Source of the DNA: Calothrix anomala FACHB-343
GTDB lineage: Bacteria > Cyanobacteriota > Cyanobacteriia > Cyanobacteriales > Nostocaceae
Assembly: GCF_014696435.1 (NCBI RefSeq)
Contig: NZ_JACJQG010000081.1
Coordinates: 1-42,635, forward strand
Length of the DNA: 42,635 nucleotides
Direction: 5' to 3'
Part shown: positions 22,673-32,800 of the stretch, one piece after another
How the letters are laid out: each line of letters starts with the position of its first letter
Position numbering within the stretch: position 1 is the first letter of the stretch
Notes under the pieces: generated by a model
Database searches by the model: none
What the model saw: only the letters and a program-made list of their open reading frames with translations
What the model was told of the DNA's origin: nothing
Made by a program: the position numbers and the translations under genes

Positions 22673-24835
22673 ATGAAACGTCGTCATTTTTTACAATTCT
22701 CTACCTCAACTTTAGCTACTTTAGGTTTGAGCCAGTTTGATATTTGGCAAAAAGGAAATCGCTATGGACAAGTTTTAGCCCAGGATACAGGACGGAAGCT
22801 GGCGTTATTAGTGGGGGTTAATAATTATCCTAAGCTGGAAAGGAGTAATCTTTATGGCTGTATTACCGATGTAGATTTACAGCAAGAATTATTAATTCAT
22901 CGCTTTGGTTTTAATCCTAATGATATTATGAGATTAACCAGCGATCCAGAAGATGAACCACCTACTCGTAAGAATATTTTAGAAAAATTTGAAAACCATT
23001 TAATTAAACAAGCTAAACCAGGGGATGTGGTAGTTTTCCACTTTTCTGGACATGGTTCTCGTCTGGCTGAATTTGACGGGAGTACGGTAAATGATGATGA
23101 TTATAATAGTACTTTAGTGACAGCAGATGTTGGCAATGAGCCTCTAGCTAGAGATATTACGGGGCGGACTTTATTTTTGCTAGTTTCGGCTTTAAATACA
23201 GAGAATGTAACGGTAGTATTAGATAGTTGTTATTCTGGTGGTGGAACAAGGGGAAATTTAGTTATCCGTTCGACTCTGAATAATGATAGAAAAGTATCGG
23301 AGGAAGAAATTGCTTATCAAAAAGATTTGATGAAACGGCTGAATATTAATGCCGAAGAATTAGCGAGAAGGCGTAGAGATAATCAGCGTAAGGGTGTAGT
23401 TTTAGCCTCAGCGCAAGGAGATCAAGTGGCGGCTGATGCTAGTTTTGGTGATTTTCATGCTGGTGCATTTACTTACTTATTAACGCAATATTTATGGCAA
23501 CAACCTGGTAATGTAGGTAGTGCGATCGCGCAAGTTACTCCGGTGCTAAACTCAGTCTACAGGCAGACTCCGCGAGTTGATGGGCAAGCAAATCAGCCAG
23601 TATATTTTATTAATAACAGAATTCCCCCAACTGATGCCGTAATTATTCAAGGTAATGGCGATAAAGCGACTTTGTGGTTAGGGGGAGTAGATCAGGAAAG
23701 TTTAGACACCTTTAGAGAAAAGGCTACTTTTGCAATTGTGAATCAACAGGGTGAAGTCTCTGGAGAAGTAGAGTTAGTTTCTCCGCGTCGCGGTTTAAAA
23801 GCGGAAGCAAAACTGATCAAAAAAGATAATGTTACTGCTTTAAAATCGGGAATGTTGCTACAAGAATTAACACGCATAGTCCCCAAAAATTTAAAGTTAA
23901 ATATTGGTTTAGATCTATCTTTGGGTAAAGATATTAATAAAGCGAAGCAAGCACTAGAATCTATCAATCGAATTCAAGCGATCGCACCCCAAAAGCAAAA
24001 CCCACCTTATCCCAATGGCGTGCAATATATTTTCAGTCGCATCACACCTGCTTATCGCCAAAAATTGCAGGAGCAATCCCTCACTAAGTTACCAGATGTA
24101 AATAGTTTGTGTTTATTTACTGAAGGTGGGGAACTAGTATTAGAATCTTTTGGGAATGCTAGCGAAACAGTAGAAGATGCGGTAAAAAGATTAAATCCAA
24201 AATTGAAGTCAATGCTAGCAGCGAGTATTATCAAAAAAACCCTCAATAGCAACTCTTCAGCCTTGGATGTAGAAGCGGGAATATATTTACTTGATGAACC
24301 TGGGAAAATGGTAGCCAGAACTGCAACGAAACGCCACCTTAATAATCGGGGAAATGCAGAGGAAATCTATTCTCGCAAGGTGATTTTAAAAAAACAGTTT
24401 CAGTTCAGCGTCACAAATAACGAATCAACTCCCGTTCATTTTGCGATTTTGCTATTTGATTCTACTGGTGATTTATTAGTTGTATTTCCTTATGAATGGG
24501 CTGTAGCTGAGGAGTCAATGGTATTACCCGCAAATAAAACTGTCAATGTTGGTAATCCCATCCAAGCGATTGATAAAGGTACAGGAGAAGCGTTAATTAT
24601 CATCAGTAAAAAACCCTTAAAGAATGCAGTCAAGACATTATCAGCTTTAGCCAGAGAACAAAAGCGCGATCGCGGCACATTAATATTAAGAGGTGAAACC
24701 AGAGGTGCAGATGAGATAATGGGCGATTTATTGAGCGATTTAACAGATGTGCGCGGTGGGATTGTTGTTCAGCAAGCTACGCCGATAAGTAATTCTGATA
24801 CCGCTACCTTGTCAATTAGCTTCGATGTTGGTTGA
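22673..24835 (+). CDS. Caspase-family (metacaspase-like) protein with DUF4384
   Basis: 720 aa. The start KRRHFLQFSTSTLATLGLSQ is a twin-arginine type signal (RRxFLQ), so export folded to the periplasm is likely. The peptidase p20 domain (about 40-320) opens KLALLVGVNNYPKL, has the catalytic His127 (FSGHGS) and Cys186 (DSCYSGG), and continues to GVVLASAQGDQVAADASFGD (p10-like). A C-terminal DUF4384 domain (about 570-690; FQFSVTNNESTPVHFAILLF, VFPYEW) is common in such proteins. Metacaspases cleave after Arg/Lys and are linked to stress death or housekeeping. It lies at the end of the sigma-like/DUF1822/CHAT-CHASE2/DUF928 series. Confidence 0.93.
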   Translation: MKRRHFLQFSTSTLATLGLSQFDIWQKGNRYGQVLAQDTGRKLALLVGVNNYPKLERSNLYGCITDVDLQQELLIHRFGFNPNDIMRLTSDPEDEPPTRKNILEKFENHLIKQAKPGDVVVFHFSGHGSRLAEFDGSTVNDDDYNSTLVTADVGNEPLARDITGRTLFLLVSALNTENVTVVLDSCYSGGGTRGNLVIRSTLNNDRKVSEEEIAYQKDLMKRLNINAEELARRRRDNQRKGVVLASAQGDQVAADASFGDFHAGAFTYLLTQYLWQQPGNVGSAIAQVTPVLNSVYRQTPRVDGQANQPVYFINNRIPPTDAVIIQGNGDKATLWLGGVDQESLDTFREKATFAIVNQQGEVSGEVELVSPRRGLKAEAKLIKKDNVTALKSGMLLQELTRIVPKNLKLNIGLDLSLGKDINKAKQALESINRIQAIAPQKQNPPYPNGVQYIFSRITPAYRQKLQEQSLTKLPDVNSLCLFTEGGELVLESFGNASETVEDAVKRLNPKLKSMLAASIIKKTLNSNSSALDVEAGIYLLDEPGKMVARTATKRHLNNRGNAEEIYSRKVILKKQFQFSVTNNESTPVHFAILLFDSTGDLLVVFPYEWAVAEESMVLPANKTVNVGNPIQAIDKGTGEALIIISKKPLKNAVKTLSALAREQKRDRGTLILRGETRGADEIMGDLLSDLTDVRGGIVVQQATPISNSDTATLSISFDVG

Positions 24836-24841
24836 TTATAG

Positions 24842-24946
24842 GTCATTTGTCATTTGTCATTTGTCATTTGTCATTTGTCATTTGTCATTTGTCATTTGTC
24901 ATTTGTCATTTGTCATTTGTCATTTGTCATTTGTCATTTGTCATTG
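24842..24946. repeat. GTCATTT heptamer array, 15 units
   Basis: Fourteen perfect GTCATTT units (24842-24939) and a final GTCATTG, starting 6 bases after the caspase stop codon. This is a typical cyanobacterial short tandemly repeated repetitive sequence; copy number is likely to vary between strains. The rest up to 25082 holds no gene. Confidence 0.95.
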
Positions 24947-25082
24947 GTAGGGGGTTCAAATTTATAGGCGTTTTGTAATATATATCAAATCGCAACTCAT
25001 TCTCCGCGTACCTTTGTGCTTACCTTAGCGATACTTTGCGTTTAAATTTCCATCTCAATCAGCCACGCTTTTAAGAATTTTC

Positions 25083-25119
25083 GGGGCCGTTGGCTTTGAC
25101 TTTGCTCAACCAACGCCCC
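25083..25119 (-). terminator. Hairpin after serC
   Basis: GGGGCCGTTGG and CCAACGCCCC pair around a 16-nt loop, just past the minus-strand stop at 25128. Downstream on the minus strand is GAAAATTC, not a strong T tract, so termination is plausible rather than certain. Confidence 0.45.
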
Positions 25120-25127
25120 TGAGCATA

Positions 25128-26306
25128 TTAAACTAAAGACATCAATTCAGCTTTAACTGTGCTGTAAGCCCAGTCTAACCAAGGAAGCAATGCTTCGATG
25201 TCTGCGGTTTCAACTGTTGCGCCTCCCCAAATGCGCAAACCTGGAGGTGCGGCGCGATAGGGGGCGATATCGTAAGCCACTTTTTCCTTCTCCAGCAACT
25301 TAGCTAATTCAGATGCACATTTAGCTTGTGCTTCTGGTGTTTGGCTGGTAAACCAAGAATCGACAATTTTCAAGCAAATTGAGGTACAAGAGCGAGTTTC
25401 TGGAGTTTCTGCTAAAAAATCTGCCCAATCGCTACTTTCTACCCATTGCGCGATCGCTTTTAAATTAGCTTCGCTACGATTAATTAAACCGGGAAGTCCG
25501 CCAATACTTTCCGCCCAAATTAAACTATCTAAAGCATCTTCCACACACAACATCGATGGGGTGTTGATGGTATCTCCTTTGAAAATACCTTCAATCAGCT
25601 TACCTTTTTGGGTCATTCTAAATAACTTAGGTAAAGGCCAAGCTGGTTTATAACTTTCCAAACGTTCCACAGCGCGGGGAGAAAGGACAATTACGCCATG
25701 CTGTGCTTCGCCACCTAATACTTTTTGCCAAGAGTAAGTGACAACATCTAATTTACTCCAGGGTATATCCATCGCAAATACTGCGGATGTCGCATCGCAA
25801 ATAGTTAAGCCTTCGCGATCGTCTTTAATCCAGTCGCCGTTGGGGACGCGCACGCCGGATGTGGTACCATTCCACAAAAAGACAACATCATGACTAAAAT
25901 CAACAGAGCTTAAATCTGGCAAACTGCCGTAGGGTGCTTTAATCAAGCGAGTATCAGGTAACTTTAACTCATCTGTGACATCTTTCACCCATTCCTGACC
26001 GAAACTTTCCCAAGCCAAGATATCTAGGGGTCTGCTTCCCAAAAGCGACCACAAAGCCATTTCTACTGCGCCTGTATCGGAAGCAGGAACGATACCCAAG
26101 CGGTAATCAGCCGGAACGCCGAGAATTTTTTTAGAACGTTCAATGACATCGCTGATTTTGGCTTTACCATCTTTGGAACGGTGGGAACGTCCGACACAGG
26201 CGTTTTCTAGCTGCGACACAGACCAGCCAGGACGCTTGGAACAAGGGCCAGAGGAGAAGAAAGGACTTGCAGGTTTGCTGGAGGGAGGAGACAAGGGTTT
26301 AGACAT
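25128..26306 (-). CDS. serC: Phosphoserine aminotransferase
   Basis: About 392 aa, PLP-dependent aminotransferase fold type I. It converts 3-phosphohydroxypyruvate and glutamate to O-phosphoserine in the serine pathway (cytosol). The start [20 protein letters not shown], the segment [20 protein letters not shown] and the PLP-lysine motif [16 protein letters not shown] (Lys about residue 200) identify the SerC-like subgroup used by cyanobacteria and alphaproteobacteria; the end [20 protein letters not shown] fits. I start at the ATG at 26306 (MSKPLSPP); a GTG at 26318 would add four residues. It is a monocistronic-looking housekeeping gene next to the caspase gene (convergent). Confidence 0.9.
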   Translation of the reverse strand: MSKPLSPPSSKPASPFFSSGPCSKRPGWSVSQLENACVGRSHRSKDGKAKISDVIERSKKILGVPADYRLGIVPASDTGAVEMALWSLLGSRPLDILAWESFGQEWVKDVTDELKLPDTRLIKAPYGSLPDLSSVDFSHDVVFLWNGTTSGVRVPNGDWIKDDREGLTICDATSAVFAMDIPWSKLDVVTYSWQKVLGGEAQHGVIVLSPRAVERLESYKPAWPLPKLFRMTQKGKLIEGIFKGDTINTPSMLCVEDALDSLIWAESIGGLPGLINRSEANLKAIAQWVESSDWADFLAETPETRSCTSICLKIVDSWFTSQTPEAQAKCASELAKLLEKEKVAYDIAPYRAAPPGLRIWGGATVETADIEALLPWLDWAYSTVKAELMSLV

Positions 26307-26414
26307 AGAGAGATACACTCAACGATTATTCTCGTATGAGAAATCTTACTTGATATTACGTGCAGCTAATTAGTTGTCATTAAAATGCATAGATTTTTAT
26401 ATTGAACAATTGAC

Positions 26415-26435
26415 AAATGACCAATGACTAATGAC
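26415..26435. repeat. Short heptamer repeat, 3 units
   Basis: AAATGAC, CAATGAC and TAATGAC in a row, between serC (divergent side) and the S2P gene terminator. Confidence 0.75.
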
Positions 26436-26442
26436 GCGCAAA

Positions 26443-26473
26443 GCGCAAAAAATTCCCCCAGCTTTGCTGAGGG
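26443..26473 (-). terminator. Intrinsic terminator of the S2P/CBS gene
   Basis: On the minus strand CCCTCAGC and GCTGGGGG form a stem around AAA and are followed by AATTTTTT. It lies about 30 bases past the stop of the protease gene at 26506. Confidence 0.75.
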
Positions 26474-26505
26474 AGGTTCGAGAAGGAGTATTTGAGGTTG
26501 ACAGG

Positions 26506-27630
26506 TTATGCAGGATTTAATTCAGACCTGCGTTGTAGTAGTTGAATAATCGCTGCTTTTTCTAAAATTCCGACGAGTACGCCGTTTTCACGAATTACAG
26601 TTAGTGCAGATAATTTTTGCTGTTCCAGTAGCTGAACTACTTCTGTTAACGGTTTGTCAGATTGGACTGTGGTAGATTCAGCAATCGGTCGCATTACTTG
26701 TTTAATTTGCGTTTGTGACCATTCTGTTGTGGGGATGGTGCGTAAATCATTGGCAGCGATCGCGCCTACTAATTGTCCGTTATCATCGGTAACTAGGAAG
26801 CGATGCCAGCTTTCACCAGTCATAATTCTTTCATCAGCAAATTCTCTCAAGGTGAGATTCGCAGAAACTATCGGGCTATTAGGAGTAACTGCATCTTCGG
26901 CTGTTAAACCTGTGAGTTTTTCCTGAACTCTGGCGTATTGTGCTGCATTTCCAGCATTTTGCAACAAGAAGAAACCAATTAACAAGTTCCAAACGTTAGC
27001 AAAGCTGCCAACTAATAGTAAGGGAATTAAACCAGAGGCGATCGCAATCCAACCAAATATCTGTCCAACTCGGCTGGCAAATGTGACACCTTTATAAGGA
27101 TTGCCTGTGATTTTCCAAACTAAAGCTTTCAGTATATTCCCGCCATCTAAAGGTAAGCCAGGAATTAAGTTAAATAGCGCTAAAGCTAAGTTAACCGCAG
27201 CTATCACACCAAGAATCGCGGCGGCTGGCCCTGTGGCGGCGGTCGCATAACCAACTACTGTAGTTACAGCAAATATCAGTATACTAACCAACGGCCCCGC
27301 GATCGCTACCCAAAAAGCCTCACCAGGAGTTTCTGATTCCTTTTCTAAGCTAGCTAAACCACCAAAGATAAATAAGGTGATGGATTTGACATCAATTCCT
27401 TGACGCAGGGCGACGAAGCTATGTCCTAATTCGTGGGCGACGACAGAGGCGAATAACAACAGCGCTGTCATCAATCCTAAGATTAAAGCTAGCCCCCCAG
27501 ATAATTGGGGAAATTGTCCCATCAGTCCGCTACTATAAGTCCAAGTTACTAAACCCAGAACTAAAAACCATGATGGATGGATATAAAAGGGAATCCCGAA
27601 GAGATTACCAACGCGAATTGTTCCATTCAT
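26506..27630 (-). CDS. Site-2 protease family (M50) protein with two CBS domains
   Basis: About 374 aa, integral membrane zinc metalloprotease. The active-site HELGH (His66, Glu67, His70 with the ATG start) lies in a TM helix, and the third ligand in NLIPGLPLDGGNIL. Five to six TM helices run to about 225, then two cytosolic CBS domains (about 240-370; LTAEDAVTPNSPIV, IKQVMRPIAESTTV, LSALTVIRENGVLV) that may bind adenine nucleotides. Family role: regulated intramembrane proteolysis. I choose the ATG at 27630 because AAAGGTG precedes it; a GTG at 27639 adds three residues. Its substrate is unknown. Confidence 0.92.
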   Translation of the reverse strand: MNGTIRVGNLFGIPFYIHPSWFLVLGLVTWTYSSGLMGQFPQLSGGLALILGLMTALLLFASVVAHELGHSFVALRQGIDVKSITLFIFGGLASLEKESETPGEAFWVAIAGPLVSILIFAVTTVVGYATAATGPAAAILGVIAAVNLALALFNLIPGLPLDGGNILKALVWKITGNPYKGVTFASRVGQIFGWIAIASGLIPLLLVGSFANVWNLLIGFFLLQNAGNAAQYARVQEKLTGLTAEDAVTPNSPIVSANLTLREFADERIMTGESWHRFLVTDDNGQLVGAIAANDLRTIPTTEWSQTQIKQVMRPIAESTTVQSDKPLTEVVQLLEQQKLSALTVIRENGVLVGILEKAAIIQLLQRRSELNPA

Positions 27631-27678
27631 GTCGTTCACCTTTGATTTGAGCCAATCTCGAGAAAATCTCTCTTAACA

Positions 27679-27706
27679 GTCAACCGTCAACCGTCAACAG
27701 TCAACG
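27679..27706. repeat. GTCAACN heptamer repeat, 4 units
   Basis: GTCAACC twice, GTCAACA and GTCAACG, upstream of the S2P gene. This is the same family as the 16-unit array at 39162. Confidence 0.85.
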
Positions 27707-27793
27707 TTATTTTTCTCGATGTCTTTAGTGTAACGAAATGTAAATTTATTTTAATCTTTCTCGCAGTAGAGGTGTCCGTCCTTTAAAGTGCGG

Positions 27794-28717
27794 TTATTTC
27801 GATGTAGAGGTTTTAACATCTACTGGCAAAGCATAAAAACCCAAGTGATTGCTAACCGGACGTTCCCGCATCGGTATTCTGGTATGAATGGGAGCATTTA
27901 ATACCTGAGATTTATTCATTTTATCCATAACTAAAGTTACAGAACCGCCACCATCTAAATTAACTGCATTATCTGCACCTAAAGCGATCGCAGTTTGCGC
28001 CAACTCAGTCAAAGTTAAACCTTCACTATAAAAAGGCTGTTTACCATCGACAGCAATTAACCAAAGTTTATTACCCTCTCGGTTGATTGCAGCTGCTAAC
28101 CGGGGATAAGGTTTATTTTCCGAAATTTGCGCAGTCACAGTCTTACCACCAGCAACGAACATTTCTTGCCCAGCAATTCCCTGAATAGTATCTTGAGGAC
28201 ATTTACCATTAGCGATAATTTGCGCCAGATTATTTTTACCAAAGCAAATCACCGCCTTATCCGATTGTGATTGAGAATAGCGCAGTCCATTAGAAATAGA
28301 TTCCCCTAAAGGACGAGTAGGATCGCCGCTATGGGGATAGTAATCCCAAGGAGTTTTTTCATAAAACTGGTGAAAGTAACTACCATTTACCGCCAATTGC
28401 AGCTGAAATTCTTGGAGAAATGCCGAAGTAGTGCGGGCGAAGGTTTTTCTTCTCCCTTTATGGGGATTTCCCGGCGTGACGAAAGGTTTAATCCCCGGTG
28501 CTGTTAAATCAACCGTGACAATATGCATTGTCACAGGGCGCGGTTGGGAAATAGCCCGACGCTGATAAACAATACCTTGAAACAATACCTGCTGTTCATC
28601 AGTGCGGGATGGGCGAAACAGACACAAAAATCCGTAGAAAAGTGCGGGTGATAATAATAAAGTGGCAACAGCCGCAATTAACAAGCGACGGATGTAAACT
28701 CGGTAGCGATTTTGCAT
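27794..28717 (-). CDS. Phosphodiester glycosidase family protein
   Basis: 307 aa. One N-terminal TM or signal-anchor helix (LLIAAVATLLLSPALFYGFL), then a phosphodiester glycosidase (NAGPA-like) domain over most of the rest. Visible marks are MHIVTVDLTAPGIKPFVTPG, LAVNGSYFHQFY, a central AAAINREGNKLWLIAVDGKQ and ADNAVNLDGGGSVTLVMDK, the last being the family signature. Members remove sugars in phosphodiester linkage or act in exopolysaccharide and envelope metabolism; the substrate here is unknown. Likely periplasmic, membrane-anchored, alone in its transcript. Confidence 0.9.
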   Translation of the reverse strand: MQNRYRVYIRRLLIAAVATLLLSPALFYGFLCLFRPSRTDEQQVLFQGIVYQRRAISQPRPVTMHIVTVDLTAPGIKPFVTPGNPHKGRRKTFARTTSAFLQEFQLQLAVNGSYFHQFYEKTPWDYYPHSGDPTRPLGESISNGLRYSQSQSDKAVICFGKNNLAQIIANGKCPQDTIQGIAGQEMFVAGGKTVTAQISENKPYPRLAAAINREGNKLWLIAVDGKQPFYSEGLTLTELAQTAIALGADNAVNLDGGGSVTLVMDKMNKSQVLNAPIHTRIPMRERPVSNHLGFYALPVDVKTSTSK

Positions 28718-28820
28718 AGATTTATTGTTTACGTCAACTTACTTATTTGCGCACCCTTACTAAGTAATTATGACGAAAATAGCGATCGCTAACCCAAATA
28801 TATCGCCCAACCCGGTTACC

Positions 28821-28902
28821 GCAAGGAACTGAAGTTCCTTGCTAATAACCAAAGTCATCTAAAGATGACTAAATATCTTTAAAATCTTGAGTCTACTGAA
28901 GT
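28821..28902. repeat. Three-hairpin dispersed repeat, copy 2
   Basis: GCAAGGAACTGAAGTTCCTTGC (28821-28842), AGTCATCTAAGATGACT and CTACTGAAGTA with the linker AAAATCTTGAGT between the last two. It matches copy 1 at 10997-11081. The loops and third hairpin differ, as expected for copies that have drifted but kept base pairing in the first two. Confidence 0.65.
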
Positions 28903-29086
28903 AAACTTTGATTATTAGCCCTTCGACTCCGCTCAGGGTGGGTGACAAAGCCGTTACAGGCGAAAAGATAAATTCCTACCACCGACAATAGCTAGATTTG
29001 TTAATCTAGAAATAATGAAAATAGTAGTAATGATGCTGGCATAGCTGGATAACTCCTACTAAGCAGTATAGGCTAGAAACCCTAAC

Positions 29087-29128
29087 AAATGACCAATGAC
29101 CAATGACCAATGACCAATGACTAATGAC
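29087..29128. repeat. NAATGAC heptamer repeat, 6 units
   Basis: AAATGAC, four CAATGAC and TAATGAC, i.e. GTCATTN on the other strand. It abuts the GACAGCCCTTGC end of the repeat shared with 22330-22395, where heptamers also follow GGGCTGTC. Confidence 0.9.
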
Positions 29129-29202
29129 AGCCCTTGCTAACTATATTTAATTGCACCACCCTACTTAAATAATTATTAAAACTGATACTCAGAGTAAGAA
29201 CT

Positions 29203-29706
29203 ATGACAGCATTTGAACCAAACAGTATCCGTTCTTATAGCCAAGAAGATGTACAGCAAATTTTGCAATTAGCGATCGCTAGTCATGCGGAAAATATAAA
29301 TAGAGAATTTTCTTACAATGAGTTGCTAGAAATCGCTGGAGAGTTAGAAATATCACCAGATATTCTCAAATTAGCAGAACGAGATTGGCGATCGCAACAA
29401 AGCGAAGTCCAACGTCGGCAAGTCTTTAATCTCTACCGTCAAGGCAGATTAAAAAAGCGGTTGGGAAATTACGCCATTGTCAACGTTTTCTTTATCTTAG
29501 TAGATTTACTGAGCGGTGGCGGTCTTACTTGGTCGCGATATATTCTATTATTTTGCGGCTTCCTCGTAGGCTTAGATATCTGGAATACCTTACTTATTAA
29601 AGGCGAAGAATACGAAAAAGCCTTCCAACGCTGGAACCGCAACCATCAAATTAAACAAACAATCAGTTCAGTGGTGAATAAATGCGTTAAAGCATTACAG
29701 GCTTAA
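29203..29706 (+). CDS. 2TM domain-containing protein
   Basis: 167 aa. The N-terminal ~60 residues (SYSQEDVQQILQLAIASHAE, LLEIAGELEISPDILKLAER) form a helical module common in cyanobacterial and Bacteroidetes proteins in which helices of this type precede a 2TM domain. Two TM helices follow (about 88-107 NYAIVNVFFILVDLLSGG, and 113-130 YILLFCGFLVGLDIWNTLL) and a basic cytosolic tail. Function unknown; a membrane-associated regulator is a guess. The TPR-CHAT gene begins 98 nt downstream in the same direction and could be co-transcribed. Confidence 0.75.
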   Translation: MTAFEPNSIRSYSQEDVQQILQLAIASHAENINREFSYNELLEIAGELEISPDILKLAERDWRSQQSEVQRRQVFNLYRQGRLKKRLGNYAIVNVFFILVDLLSGGGLTWSRYILLFCGFLVGLDIWNTLLIKGEEYEKAFQRWNRNHQIKQTISSVVNKCVKALQA

Positions 29707-29804
29707 ATAATATTTTTTAATTTAATCATCAAACTTTGTTAAAATTTTCCTGACCTAGAGGGTTGCGAGAGTTATCCTAAGTAGTTACATATAAAATTTT
29801 ACTC

Positions 29805-32800
29805 ATGTTACTACGTTTAATTACTATTAGCGCCCTCCTAACATTATTTGCACCATCCTTACTCTTTCATAATTCAGCATCAGTTATTGCCCAAGCACCA
29901 ACGCCAACGGCTGAGGAAAAAATTACCGAAGCGATTACCTTAAATAGTAATGGCGAAGGAATGGTATATAAAGATTTAGTTGGTTTAGGGGATTTGCAAG
30001 CTGGGTTAGAAATGTTCCAGCAAGCGTTGGCGATTTTCAAAAAATACAATGCAAAAGCAGGGGAAGCTAACGCCCTTACCAATATCGGCTATGTTTATCT
30101 GCGTCAGGGTAAATATTCTCAAGCGCTGGAGTTTTTGCAACAATCTTTAGCTATCCGTAAACAAGCACGAGATACCCAGAATGAATGGATACCTTTGTCC
30201 TATATAGGAGAAGTATATACCAATTTAGGTCAATATCCCCAGGCAGTTGAAGCTTATCAATCAACTTTAACTATTCTCAAACAACTGCAAGCTGCTAACC
30301 CTAAAGATTCCAGTTATCCTACAAGTCAACGCATTCTGCTGGCGGATACTGGGGCTGTATATTTTAGGATGGGTCAATATCAAAAGGCTTTAGAACTTTA
30401 TCAACAAAGTTTAGCAATTTACAACGCTAATAGCGATCGCGCTGGTAGTGCGGAGACTTTAAATAATATTGGTGTTGTTTACATTAATTTGGGTAACTAT
30501 ACTCAAGCGCTAGATGCTTACCAACAAGCTTTAACTCCGATTCAAGACTTTTGTTATCAACAAAAATCGACTTGCTTTTATGGTACAGAAGCAGCAATTT
30601 TAAATAATCTTGCAGGCGCTTATTTTAGCTTGGGACAATATCAAAAATCTTTAGAATTAGCGGAGAAATCTGCCAATATTTACAAAAAATTCCGCACTGG
30701 GGAATATAAAGGTACAAATAAACAAGATATAAAATTACTCTACGATGCTCTCGGACAAAATCCCCAAGCTTTACAACAAGTTAGCAGTCGCGCGAATGTT
30801 GGCGATGCTTTTGGTAAAGATTCGTTTCAATTTCAAGGGGAAGCATTGAACCTGAATAATATCGGGCAAATTTATTTTAGCCAAGGTAAGAATGAACAAG
30901 CACTGAGGCTATATCAACAGGCTTTAGCTATTTATCAAGAAAATAAATATCCCCAAGGAATTGCTGTCACCTTAAATAATATTGGGCGAGTTTACGCTAG
31001 TACCGGGAAATATAACCAAGCTATCGAGTCAAATCAGCAAGCTTTGACTAATTATAAAACAGTAGGCGATCGCACTGGCGAAGGTGTCACCCTTAGCAAT
31101 ATCGGACAAATTTACCAGCAGCAACAGCAGTATGAAAAAGCTACCAGCTTATATCAGCAAGCTTTAGCTATACACCGGGAAGTGAGCGATAAAGTCAGCG
31201 AAGCTGCTACACTGAAGTATTTAGGGGATGTGTTAGCCCAACAAAATCAACCACAATTAGCGATCGCATTCTACAAACAATCAGTTAATCTTACCGAAAC
31301 TATCCGCCAAAATTTGCGCGTTGTTCCTACAGATATTCAAAAATCCTATACAGAAACAGTCTCGGAAAGGTACCGCCGATTAGCTGATTTATTACTCAAG
31401 CAAAACCGTTCAGCTGAAGCGCAACAAGTTTTAGATTTACTGAAAATTCAGGAAGTGCAAGATTTTCTGGGTAATAATCGTGGGAGTAATCAAACAATAA
31501 CAGCTAATCGTGCTTCTCAGCCAGTACAAAACTTACCCTTAAAACCGCAAGAACAAGAAATATCGCAAAAATATAGCGCCATTCAAGATAAAGTAATTCT
31601 CTTAGGTAAAGAACTTACTACTCTCCGCAAAATTAATCCTAAAGAACGCACCTCAACACAAGAAAAGCGCATCGCCGAACTAGTACAACTTGAGCAACAA
31701 GCTACCGCCGAATTTAACAAATTTATCAAAAGTCCAGCTGTAGTTGCTTTAACTCAGCAATTATCTACAACATCAAGTCAAGAAAACCTCAGTTTACGCC
31801 AACTAAATTCACTGCGGGATAATTTACGCCAGTTAAATAACAAAGCTATTCTCCTTTATCCCTTAGTTTTAGAAGATAGGTTAGAATTAGTCATTGTTAC
31901 AGCAGACACACCACCGATTCATCGTACAGTAGCCGTAAAAAAACAAGAGTTAGAGCAAACAATTGAAGAATATCGGCAAAAAATCCAAGTACCTCGTAAT
32001 AATATCAAACAGCCAGCACTTAAATTATATAGCTGGCTAATTCAACCTATAGAAAATGAACTTAAACAAGCCGATGCAAAAACAATTATTTATGCTCCCG
32101 ATGGACAATTAAGATACGTTCCCTTAGCTGGATTATTTGATGGAAAAGAATGGCTAGCACAAAGATTTGTAGTCAATAACATTACATCTGCAAGTCTCAC
32201 CAAATTTGACAACAAACCCCCGAAAAATATTAACGTTTTAGCAGCAGCTTTTACCCAAGGCGATTATACAGTCAAACTAGCCAATCGCGCCGAAGTTTTT
32301 CAAGGATTACAATTTGCTAAAACTGAAGTAGAAACCTTAGCTAAAACAATTCCTGGAACTAAAATAATCTTAGATAAACTATTTAGTCCAACAGCAACAA
32401 TTCCCCAAATGAACGATTATAAAATTGTCCATTTGGCAACTCATGGATATTTAGTTAAAGGGAGTCCTGAAGATTCTTTTATTTTATTTGGTGATGGCGA
32501 ACATGTTACTTTACGGGATATCGAAAATTGGTCTTTACCCAATGTTGATTTAGTCGTTTTAAGTGCTTGTCAAACAGCATTAGGAGAAAAATTAGGCAAT
32601 GGACAAGAAATTCTTGGTTTAGGATATCAAATTCAACTAACAGGAGCCAAGGCATCTATTGCTTCATTATGGCCTGTATCTGATGGCGGTACACAGGCTT
32701 TGATGAATGTATTTTATCAAGAATTAAAATTGGGTAAATTAACAAAAGCCGAAGCCTTACAAAAAGCCCAAATAGCTTTAATATCCGGTAATTATTCAGC

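Larger units (their letters stand above)
28718..29202. other. Intergenic region made of repeats
   Basis: A 485-bp stretch between divergent genes. It contains the three-hairpin repeat copy 2 (28821-28902), a TTAGCCC...GGGTGGGTGACAAAGC relic also seen near 11390, six NAATGAC heptamers (29087-29128) and the inverted copy of the 22330 repeat (29125-29168). No gene is seen. Confidence 0.6.

Noticed and set aside
16072-24835. Phage-defence island interpretation
   Set aside because: No nuclease, toxin, integrase or tRNA-flanked boundary is visible; kept only as one possible role of the peptidase cluster.
24842-24946. Possible CRISPR array
   Set aside because: Units are 7 bp and gapless with no spacers; this is a short tandem repeat. 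The same holds for 33650-33712 and 39162-39273.
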